The notes under the pieces were generated by a model. That model ran no database searches, was not told the origin of the DNA, and saw nothing but the letters and a program-made list of their open reading frames with translations. Shown here piece by piece: positions 11,576 through 20,802 of a stretch of DNA of 64,000 bases; the first letter of the stretch is position 1; the number at the start of each line of letters is the position of its first letter. A program made the translations under genes and the position numbers. Source of the DNA: Asterella californica (Eukaryota > Streptophyta > Marchantiopsida > Marchantiales > Aytoniaceae); NCBI GenBank assembly GCA_036924285.1, contig JAYKYS010000005.1:9238001-9302000 (forward strand). Direction: 5' to 3'.

Positions 11576-12877
11576 TCAGCGAAAGGAAGTGCTTTTTGTA
11601 TAAGAGTTGTGAGATTTTCTGAGAGTGGATTTGCTTTATATACACAGCTTGTTGATCTACAAAAAATGGGAGCGGAAGGCTATGGAAAGAGTTGAGAAAG
11701 ATATAAAAAGAGTGTGTGTGCTTGACAAAGAGGATAAAATAGCGAGTGTTTACATGGAGATGTGATTAGAGGATCCTTTGGAGGAACTTACCAAGATTGA
11801 GAAAAGGAGTGAAGATCAACTGGTGGAAATAAATTCTAGAGAGCTCTACTTGATCATAGAGTCATTCCAGAAACCAGAAGTCATGGTTGAAACCAAGTAC
11901 AAAACGGTTGATAGAAAAGTTAAGCCTGTAGCTCAACCTTTACCCGATGACTCCAACCACCCAGTTCAGCAAGCTTCGAAGGAAAAGAGCTTAAGAGATC
12001 CTCGCCAAGTGGGTCACAAGTTTACTGCAGCTACACTCAAGGAGTTCAAGGTATGATCCACAGATTTTCTCGTTCTTATTGAAGAGCGAGAGTTCAAAGA
12101 GATGTTGAGTAAGCATGGAATGGCTTTTTCTTTTGAAGCTTCAAAGATAGGATGTGTGGATCCGAGTGTAGTAGCTTCAATGATCATCTTTAGAGTGCCA
12201 CATGCACCTTGGGACTTGAGGTCAATCCTTGTACCTAGGGTTCATCTACCTACGCTTATGGAGCTCTTGAAAAAGAAGATGCAGATAAAGATTCTCGAAC
12301 CTTCATTTGCACCGTATTCCAGTCATTGGTTTACAATTCCGAAAAAGAGTGGAGCGTTACGCTTCATTCAAGATATGCAGCCAATGAACCAAGTGACTAT
12401 CAGGAATACAGGGATATGACCGATTGTAGGAGAGTTTGCTGAAGCATTTGCTGGAAGAGCGATCTATTCCGTAGGAGATCTCTACTCTAGATATGATCAA
12501 TATCAACTTGCCGAAAGGAGCAGGGATGTGATCACTATGAGGACTCCGTTGGGACTGATAAGGATGTGCACATTATCGCAGGGAGCTACAAACTCAATGA
12601 CGCACATGATGAATGGAATGAATAAAATCTTACGAGATTTTATTCCGGAGAAGACAATGTCGTTCTTGGATGACATTCCAATCAAGGGTTGTTTAGAGGA
12701 GGAGAAGGAGGAAGCAACAGATCAGAGGGGGTGCCATAAGTTTGTTGCTGATCACATTGCAGATATTAATAAGATATTGTCACGACTTGAGAAAGTCCAC
12801 TTGACGTTATCAGGAGCTAAGTCTTCATTTGAAGTGCGAGAGGTTGTGATCGTGGGACATTTGTGTGGATGGTTTGG

Positions 12878-12991
12878 TCGTAAGATTTTATTCATTCCAT
12901 TCATCATGTGCGTCATTGAGTTTGTAGCTCCCTGCGATAATGTGCACATCCTTATCAGTCCCAACGGAGTCCTCATAGTGATCACATCCCT
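12878..12991 (+). repeat. Inverted copy of an RT segment inside RLG-B
   Basis: These 114 bp match the reverse complement of 12522-12635, the codons for MRTPLGLIRM onward, with no difference found by eye. They interrupt the RT frame after the GGWFGR-equivalent. The identity, within an otherwise mutated element, means the copying is recent or that both halves have been homogenised. Confidence 0.9.
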
Positions 12992-12997
12992 ATCTCT

Positions 12998-13034
12998 GAC
13001 ATCTACTTTACTTGACCCAAGTAAAGTAGATGTC
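12998..13034. repeat. Perfect 17-bp fold-back hairpin
   Basis: gacatctactttacttg (12998-13014), loop acc, and caagtaaagtagatgtc (13018-13034) form a perfect inverted repeat. The right arm is the original pol sequence (KVDV codons). The left arm is its reverse complement, lying next to the end of the inverted copy at 12991. Confidence 0.92.
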
Positions 13035-13915
13035 ATCCAACGGATGAAGGATACATGTAGTTCCCAAACTGAAGTACATAGGTTCTTAGAAGCTTATGTG
13101 TTCTATCATGTTTGGGTTCTTCACTTTGCACATGTTGCTGATCCTTTGTACGGCTTGCTTCAGAAAGACAAGAAGTTTAAGTGAGACGAGAAGCACTCAA
13201 TGGCAGTTGGAAGGCTAAAAGAACTGTTGTCTTCTCCGCTTGTACTTCGTAGGGTCAGCTGTGAAGGGGGTACACTTGTAGTTTTGACTGTTGATAGTAG
13301 TCCTATAGCAATTGAATGGGTTGAGGGGCAAGATGATGAAGAAGAGAACAGGTTTGCTGTGCGGTTTGGTGCAAAGGTGTTGAGTGAACGACAAAGGAAG
13401 TACCTGCAAGTGAAGCGAGAACTAGGGGAGGTGGTTACAGCTATGAAGACTGAGAAAGATTATCTGATTGGAGCATCGGTGGTTGTGGAGACTGATTGTT
13501 TGTCATTGTTGGGAATGATTACGAATTGTAACACTCATGATATTGCTATGCTAAGGTGGGTAGCGTACATCAAATCATTGAATTCTGAATTTAAGCACAT
13601 AGCTGGTAAGGATAACCCAGTAGCAGACATGTTGTCTCGAGCAAGGTATGAACGAGAGGAAGATATGATTGAAGATACGGAGGATGTTGGCACTACCGTC
13701 TTTTCTAGAGCGCAAAAGGGAGAAGTAGTGTATCCAAAATCATTCGAAGAGGAGTTGTACGAGGATGAATGGATAGATATTGGGCGTTATCTTAGCACGT
13801 TGCTGAAGCATCATGAATGGAGTGATACACATTTCAAACAGATCAGGAGGAAGGATTACAACTACCTACTACAAGGTGGTTATCTGTGAAAGCGATCTAA
13901 GCGAGATGTTGATCT

Positions 13916-14135
13916 AGGACAATGCCACATATTCACTAAGAGAGCTTGAGGGGACAAAACTTAAGGTTTTCATTGCAAGCAAACATGTGAAACTCTTCAA
14001 GAAGCGAGATGAGAAGATAATCATGGAGGAAGTCAGAGCAGAGTTTGATCTCTTCGATGATGACGGAGAAGATTTGGATGTCGAAGATATTGTTAACGAT
14101 AACATCAACCAAGAGGACGAAGATATAGTGTAATG
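13916..14135 (+). pseudogene. RLG-B integrase C-terminal tail
   Basis: This starts at NATYSLRELEGTKLK, continues through the basic KHVKLFKKRDE segment and ends with an acidic tail NDNINQEDEDIV and TAA. It follows the RNase H end almost directly, so about 1 kb of integrase, including HHCC and DDE, is deleted. The tail is the equivalent of that in RLG-C at 16600-16800. Confidence 0.85.
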
Positions 14136-14228
14136 TCACTTTTTTCTTGCATGATATCTACACAGCCATATATCTCACGTATTCTTAGATAATTTTCACG
14201 TGTAAAATTTATAATGATATGATAACGG
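14136..14228. other. Unassigned 93 bp between RLG-B and RLG-C
   Basis: AT-rich and non-coding. The first bases after the RLG-B stop resemble those after the RLG-C stop, then similarity ends without a polypurine tract. Its last four bases, ACGG, are the left target duplication of RLG-C. Confidence 0.5.
14225..14228. repeat. Target duplication ACGG, left of RLG-C
   Basis: ACGG directly precedes the TG of the LTR at 14229 and recurs directly after the CA of the other LTR at 38709 (38710-38713). A four-base duplication is also what RLG-D shows. Confidence 0.6.
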
Positions 14229-16519
14229 TGTCGTAGGGCGTGAAGTGTGGTCCGAGAATACACGGGGTATCTGACTATGGAGAGATACAACGGAACCCAG
14301 GACCTAATCGATGAAAAACTAATGCTCTCAATATCTAATCTATCAGTCTTTGTCTTGGTTACTACTGATCTAACCTGACCCCAATTGCAACACATGTGCA
14401 TCGCACAAACGACTTGGAGCTCAATCCTATTCTATGTACAAGCAGGGATCATACATGGTACATGTTTGCTTTAGATCTTAAAGCACTTTTCATACAATCT
14501 TTTGGCAATACTCGCTTCACTACTTCTTCTCGACAAACTACCTAAATGTTCAACTCTGACCTTTTACTCTCCGTTGATACGAGCTTCGTTCAGGACGAAA
14601 TCCACAGCAAGGGACGGCCTACTATACAAGCTTCCTAGTGATACAAGGCATATGGGCAGCAAACAACCAGAGAGTTCGGAGCGAGACATCGAAGATAACG
14701 ATACCTCGCAGTTAGGAATTTCTAATCGGCGACTTCAGCAAGGTGTGACATCTTCACTGATAGTGATCACCGTACCAATCTCACAATATAGCTTCTTTGT
14801 CGTCCTTGCAGCACCTCCAAGAAGCCCACCTCCAATCCTCAAGTCGTTTGTTCAAGACCAATCAAGAGATTTAGGCAAAATCTCTCTTCATCTTCCTTCC
14901 GTCCGTTGTAAACTGAACTTTGACAACCTCGTGCTCCCACCTCGATCATCCAATCTGGCTCAAACTTCACAAGAAATCCCCTCTGACCCTTCTCTACTAC
15001 TGTATGAAATTTTAGCCTCAGATCTGAAAGCAATTGTCTGCAATGGATCACACCGTCCGTCTGTGCTAACTCATGAGCTTTACAGACCCCGATGGCAAAA
15101 TCTAGGATCTCTACACATTCTCTTATCCAAATGAGCTGAAATTTCACACGTGGCAAGCTGATAGAGCACACTCCCATCCTGGAAAATTCACTCAGAGATT
15201 CGATCCAATGCTCACGGAGCAACTCAAACTTTGAATCCAAAGAAAACTGCTTTACTTATGTCTCTCAATTGTCACAGCCAACTTCAATTTACCACTTCAA
15301 GATCATATCCAATCCAAATGTAGGAGTATTTTACATCAGTGTAACCACCATGACGTGAACTACCCGATCCCCTTGATAGCTCTTAAAGATCATCTCTCAA
15401 ACTCTCGGATCACTCAAAAATGTGACTCGGGGTACTAATTTGACCCCCCTGACTTTGAACGACCATCACTCTCTCCTCAGAACTCCAAATCGACAGATCC
15501 TCACCTCCAGATTGTAGCCCGACTCGAGAGCTTTCCATAAAGACCCCACACTTCTCAAATGACCCCGGGAATACCTCCAAAACCCTAAAGTTGTCCGTAG
15601 AACTTGAATGAAGTTGATTGATTGAAAGTAGACCAATAAGAAAAGAGATTTGAAAACCAATTTTTTCCCCTACTTGACACCCTAGAATAAACTATAACTC
15701 TAATAATCTCTCACGCCTTTAAGGCATCGGCCTCAACCTTAGGGCATTCACTCCCGTCAGATTATAGAGATCATACTTAACACTTAAGATTCAATACAAA
15801 GTCAAGATGACGACCTTGAATCGACCTACGGTGAAAAACACTACAAAAGAGAATGGAGAAGTCATCACTTGATTACAATATTCCTCGTCAAAGTTCCTTG
15901 CGATCCACGCACGATGACTGATCTTCCGCCGAAAGTGACATCGAATATCCACCCAGACGTTGAAAGGGACGTTGGCTGGAAAGTTTAAGTCCATTCATCC
16001 CGTCAAAGTAAGATATACATAGTCAGGTCTTAGTTCTCCCCGTAGTGACGATTAGTAAGATCACCGGAGTAGGCGAGTCCATCATCCTTCCCATGAACTC
16101 TTCTCCAAAGTAAGCCACGAACCACTGTCGCAAGTGATCGCGGTGGATGCAGTGGAGCTTGATATGAAACGGGTTCGGAGATGAGAGATCCAGAACTCAG
16201 TTTAGTCTTCCATCCATAAATACAATCTTGTAGCTCCCCACTAGATACTAAGACACCCTCACGAAACACCACCTAAAGAAGAAGAATGTCTCACGAACCC
16301 TCGACCCATTATCTTATATCCAAGTTTGACAACAAGAGCCACTCACACGAATGTCCACGGATCACTGAGTCGGCACATCTTGTTATCGTGCGATCTCACA
16401 TCCAGATATCAGTGAAGCACGCTCTCATGCGAGCTACATGAAAGATTCACGAAACACAAAAGAAAACACAACACACATTTTATACTGAGTTCACATGTGA
16501 GACATTTCACAACACGACA
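14229..16519 (-). repeat. 3' LTR of RLG-C
   Basis: The sequence runs from TGTCGTAGGG to AACACGACA on the + strand, 2291 bp, against 2211 bp for the partner. Differences include an 80-100 bp stretch near 15040-15160 that is shortened in the partner. A TATAAAAT on the minus strand lies at 16484-16477, about 36 nt from the outer U3 end. Confidence 0.9.
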
Positions 16520-16545
16520 TCCACCTCCTCTAAACCTATGCATCC
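16520..16545 (-). promoter_or_regulatory. Polypurine tract of RLG-C
   Basis: On the minus strand aggtttagaggaggtgga ends exactly at the TG of the 3' LTR. The upstream context (ggaggatgca) matches that of RLG-A and RLG-D. Confidence 0.8.
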
Positions 16546-16589
16546 TCCGATGTGCGTCACAAACACTTACAAGTTGTGGACGGCATCAC

Positions 16590-17835
16590 ACAACGTCTTC
16601 GTCCTCCTGAATAATGTCGTCGTTATCAGCATCTTCAATAACCAAGTCATCTTCGTCGTCTTCCAAGAGATCAAACTCCACTTCGACTTCTTCCACGCTT
16701 ATCTCTTCATCTCGCTTCTTGAAGAGTTTCACACGCTTTCTTGCAATGAGAACTTTGAGCTCTGATCCATCAAGCTCCCAAAGTGAATATGTAGTATTGT
16801 TATGTACAACAAGAACCACATATGGTCCAAACCACAGCTTAGAGAATTTTCTAAGCGCATTGTGTTGGTTGTCCAAGCTACTATCATACACCAACACCCA
16901 ATCGCCTTCCTTAATCTCCTTTGGCTGTAACCAATGACGATCATCAAACCTGCCCTTATTCTTCCACAGTGCCTTCCTCAACCTATCAATTGTAATCTCT
17001 ATGTCCTCGAGTCTCATTTCCAACTGACGAATCCGAAGTGCAAGAAGATCTTCCTTAGACATATTATCCTCCCAAGGTAGAACGCTCCAAATAGGTATTT
17101 GCTCTTCGATGGACATGATAGGATTCTATCCTTGCATTAGCTCCGTTGGCATGTATCCAGTCACTGAACTATGTGTATAGCGATCAGCCCCTAGAGCAAA
17201 TGGTAAGAACCTCGGGCACTCTTTCACTCTCTCTCTACAAGCCTTCACAATGGCTTTCACAATAGGAGGATGACCTCTCTCACTCTTAGCATACCCTTCT
17301 AGATTGTAGGACGTAGCAAGAGCTAGTTTCATCCCTCGTCTCTCAAAGAACTGCTTAGCTTCAAGATTATTCAACTCTCCACGATCAGCTGCAATCTTCC
17401 CAACACACCCGTATCTACAAATCACATTCTCCAACAAGAATCTGCAAACTCCTTCAGTGGACTTTATACGTAAAGCTCATCCTTCCACTTGATTGGACAA
17501 ATCCTCTCGTGCAAGAGCCAAATACCGCATTTGTCATATTCCCACTAGCATGATAACTAGATCTATCATCCATTTGTAATGGATTACAAGCGGATACGTA
17601 GGTGCAAATCGTCTCGATGTCTTATCTCTGAGTACATCTGACAAGTCTGGCACGATTCTACAAACCTGATAACATCTCTATACATGTTACGCCACCAGTA
17701 CTTCTCCTTGAGCTTTGTGAAGGTTGCATAAATACCTCGATGTCCAGCCCATAAACTATCATGGAACTCTCGGATAAGTTGCATCTGCATCTCTTTCTTG
17801 CACACAACCCTTTGTGACACGTCAAAAATCACATA
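16590..17835 (-). pseudogene. RLG-C integrase, second (downstream) module
   Basis: On the minus strand: zinc-binding region (EFHDSLWAGHRGIYATF, CQTC), catalytic core (VGKIAADRGELN, then the NLEGYAKSERGHPP region), linker SIEEQIPIWSVLPWED, GPY motif FGPYVV and acidic tail ending DIIQEDEDVV. It starts at SQRVVCKKEM, directly after the GPYV of the upstream module. Frames are broken in several places. The duplicate at 17840-18830 is clearly related but diverged, so this is not a recent tandem copy. Confidence 0.85.
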
Positions 17836-17839
17836 CGGA

Positions 17840-18830
17840 CAAACTCATCACTTAGAGAATTTTCTAAGCGCACTGTGTTGGTTTCCAAGCTACTATCGTA
17901 TACCAACACTCAATCTCCTTCCTTAATCTCCATCGGTCTTAACCGATGACGCTTATCAGATCTGTCTTTGTTTCTCAAACGCATCTCTTTCAACTTCTCC
18001 ACTGCAATCTCTACATCTTCAAGTCTTCTCTCCAGTTGATGAATTCGAGCAGCAAGAAGATCTTCTGTAGACATACCATCCTCCCAAGATATAACACTCC
18101 AAGTGGGTATGTGCTCCTCAATGGACATGATAGATTTCTACCCTAGCATCAACTCCGTCGACATATATCTCATGACTGAATTATGAGTCGAACGATCAAC
18201 TCATAATGCAAATGGAAGAAATCTTGATCATTCTCTTGCCCTCCCCTTGCAAGCTTTCACAATAGGAGGATGACCACGTTCACTCTTCGCATTTCCTTCC
18301 GGATTGTAGATTGAGATGAGAGCTAACTTCACACCACATCTCTTGAAGAACGCTTTAGTCTCATCAGTGTTCAGCTCCTATTGATCAGCCGTGATCTTCC
18401 CAACACAACCATATCTACAAACCACATCCTCCAACAGAAATTTGCAGACTCTCTCAGTGGATTTTGTCTGTAAGGCTCGCCCTTCCACTTGGTGGACAAA
18501 TCCTCACGTGCCAAAACTAGGTATCGCCTGTCATATACCACCCGATATAATAACAAGATCTACTACCCACTTATAATTCATTGCAAGTGGATAAGCATGA
18601 TGTAATCCATCTGGATGTCGAATTCTTGAATACTCTTGACAAGTTTGGCATGTCTCTACAAATTGAACTACATCTCTATACATGTTACGCCACCAATATC
18701 TCTCTTTCAGCTTTGTAAAAGTGACATAAATACCTCTATGCTCTGTCCACAAGCTCTCATGAAACTCCTGCATGAGTAACTTCTGCATGTCAACATTGCA
18801 AGCGACCCTTTGTGGCATCTTACCACCTTG
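17840..18830 (-). pseudogene. RLG-C integrase, first (upstream) module
   Basis: The minus-strand reading begins MPQRVACNVDM with the zinc-binding domain (EFHESLWTEHRGIY, CQTC), then the core and linker SIEEHIPTWSVISWED, and stops in the GPY motif, where it is joined to the second module. It lacks an acidic tail. It directly follows the RNase H end, so it is the module in the native position. Confidence 0.82.
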
Positions 18831-18839
18831 CTTAGCTCA

Positions 18840-19252
18840 CTTTCACAAATAACCACCTTGTAGCAAGTAGTTATAAGCCTCCCTCTTGGTTTGTTTAAAG
18901 TGTGCATCACTCCATCTTGACTATATAGTCAACAAGCTTAGATAGCGTCCTATGTCTATTGATTCTCCTTCATATAGCTCCTCCATGAATGATTTTGAAT
19001 GCTCACTCTCACCTCCTTGAGCTCTACAAAAAACAGTAGTACTAACGTCTTTTGTATCCTCAACAATCTCCTCCTCATATCTTGCACTAGACAACATATC
19101 AGCTACTAGGTTGTTCTTCCCCGCTATGTGTTTGAACTCGAGATTTAAAGACTTGATGTAAGCAATCCAGCGTAGCATAGCAATATCAGGGGTGTTACAT
19201 TTTGTAATCATCCCTAACAGCAGTAAATAATCTATTCTACTACTACTGGCGC
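18840..19252 (-). pseudogene. RLG-C RNase H, distal part
   Basis: The minus-strand reading is ETD-equivalent, LLGMITKCNTPDIAMLRWIA, HIAGKNNLVADMLSSA and linker FMEELYEGESIDIGRYLS. It is cut at 19252 by the RLG-D insertion and continues at 28519. Joining the two sides with one GCGC restores an alignment with RLG-A (IGAPVV) of equal length. Confidence 0.88.
19249..19252. repeat. Target duplication GCGC, left of RLG-D
   Basis: GCGC precedes the 5' LTR and recurs at 28519-28522 after the 3' LTR. RLG-A at the same codons (ggtgctcc) shows that the unoccupied RLG-C site was ggcgctcc, so exactly four bases were duplicated. Confidence 0.85.
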
Positions 19253-20734
19253 TGTCGTGATGTGAATCATTTGACATAGTAAATGATTCACTTATCACTG
19301 CTGTCGCGTTACTTAGCGCATGTTATTTCTACTCCGACACTTGACGTTTAGTAGTCTTAGAAGTTAGCTCTGTACTGTTCTTAGTCTTTTATGCTTATGG
19401 TTGACACCTTTTGCATATGGTGTTAACTCTGTCAAATATTTTGGATCCTAGTAGGTTGGTAGTATGACATTTATCTTGTTCAAGCATTCGTACGCTTGTG
19501 TGAGTAAATTCATACTTATCTATGATACTCAATGTACATGACTTAGATTTATCATGTAGATAGGGGGTTTGAACTCATGGGTTGTACTTACTTGTCGCCC
19601 ATGCACGCTTTCTAGCTGATTTAAGTTATTTTTCGGGGCTGCGTGTCGTTTTAGGTAGTTTAAGTTTTACGCTGGCACTCTAGGGAGCTTGACGTGGTAG
19701 CCTATGAGTAAAACTAAGTTGCCACGTGGTTTAGGGTACTAAAGGACAACCAAGTGGAGCTATGAACTCCCATTGGTCTGTTTTTGTCTTTTGTTAAACT
19801 CTAAATTTAGAAACAGAGCTCTAGAGTGGAGTTCGAGCAATTTGTGAGGGCACTTCGAAATCTGAGAGCATGGGGAGATAGAGCTCGTCGAGCCAAGCAC
19901 TGTCAGCGAAAAGTTTGATCGATTTGAGGCAATAAACAAGGAGTTATGGCTGATTGAAGTTCGATTTGTGTCAAAATTGAAGCACTTCTGTTCAATTTGG
20001 GGTTTTGAGTGTCATTTGCAGCAGAATCGAGGAAAGCGCTTCAAAACTTCGTGGCTGTGATCACTGTCAGCAGGGCTACGAGTGTCTCCAAATTTTTATG
20101 TCGATTGAGTCAGTGAGTAATTCAGGGCGACCGCTGAAGTAGAGGGGGTCCGAAAAGCTCTCAATCTGGAGCAGCAACTTCAGAGAGCGAGATCTGGAGT
20201 TCTGTGTGGAATCAGGAGGCCCAACTTCACAAGAGTGTTTATCAAGCTGTGTACTGCAAATCCTGTAAGAAATTCTCAAAGTGATCGAGCCAATTCCTTG
20301 TTATAGGTCGAAATAGCTGTCTGGGTACCAGAAACTGCCGTAATTTCTCTACTCAGAAAGTTTCTGCTCATATCTTAGTGCTCTGAATTGATCTGAAGCT
20401 GAAATTTCGTATGTGTATCTAGTAGAACCTTGTTTACATGTAGGAGGAGTTCTGAAGTCTGAACCTTCACATATTTCTCAATCCGGAGTGTCAAAGTTCG
20501 CCATCTGATCTTATCATTGCTAGTTAAGCCTGAACTCTGCTTCCTGAACTTATCAGAAGAGCCTAGAGACTTACATGAGTGTTTTCAGCTTCACCTTGAG
20601 ACCTGAAGCCTATCCTGTGAGTAGACCAGCCACAGCCAAGAGCCCAACGCTTCCCCGAGTAGATTGAACATAGCCTTCAAGCTCATATCACAGCCAGAAG
20701 GTTCGCCCTTCCCAGGAAGACTCTCAACCTGACA
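19253..20734 (+). repeat. 5' LTR of RLG-D
   Basis: TGTCGTGATG to CCTGACA. Compared with the RLG-A LTR it has an extra 49 bp at its outer edge, made mostly of a palindrome (GTGAATCATTT, 8 nt, AAATGATTCAC at 19262-19291). The A-type start TGTCGCG lies inside at 19302. Confidence 0.96.
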
Positions 20735-20735
20735 T

Positions 20736-20755
20736 CTGGTGCTTCCACTGAGAGA
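20736..20755 (+). promoter_or_regulatory. Primer-binding site region of RLG-D
   Basis: The LTR is followed at once by tctggtgcttccactgagag. TGGTGCTTCC would be the primer-binding site. It differs from TGGTGAACTCGACGTG in RLG-A and RLG-C after the fifth base, so D appears to use another primer. The tRNA was not identified. Confidence 0.5.
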
Positions 20756-20802
20756 TCTTGGGGTGATTGATTGAGAAGGTTGAGTTGCTACAAGGAGAAG
20801 AG

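Larger units (their letters stand above)
11531..13889 (+). pseudogene. RLG-B pol: reverse transcriptase and RNase H, degenerate
   Basis: Segments in several frames cover the pol N-terminal linker (ETKYKTVDRKVKPVAQPL), RT fingers and palm (FIQDMQPMNQ, LSQGATNS, FLDDIP) and RNase H (VDSSPIAIEWVEGQDD, HIAGKDNPVADMLSRA). TGA stops at 13182-13184 and 13887-13889 replace tryptophan codons. RT is further disrupted by an inverted duplication at 12878-12991. Confidence 0.9.
10240..14135 (+). mobile_element. RLG-B, decayed Ty3/gypsy element without LTRs
   Basis: A plus-strand gag-pol relic starting in mid-gag (ERxFLQLSR, equivalent to DRQYAQLSR in RLG-A) and ending just after an integrase tail stop at 14133-14135. 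It has many stops and frameshifts. Protease is deleted (the frame passes from VSSSTT to SYLVILGQPY), and most of integrase is deleted (GGYL to NATYSLREL across about 13890-13920). No LTR or polypurine tract is found at either end. RLG-C begins 93 bp after its stop codon. It is closest to RLG-C in sequence (acidic tail NQEDEDIV against IQEDEDVV). Confidence 0.85.

Noticed and set aside
20076..20279. 67-codon ORF repeated at 27860-28063
   Set aside because: Antisense ORF within the RLG-D LTR pair; duplicated only because the LTRs are identical.
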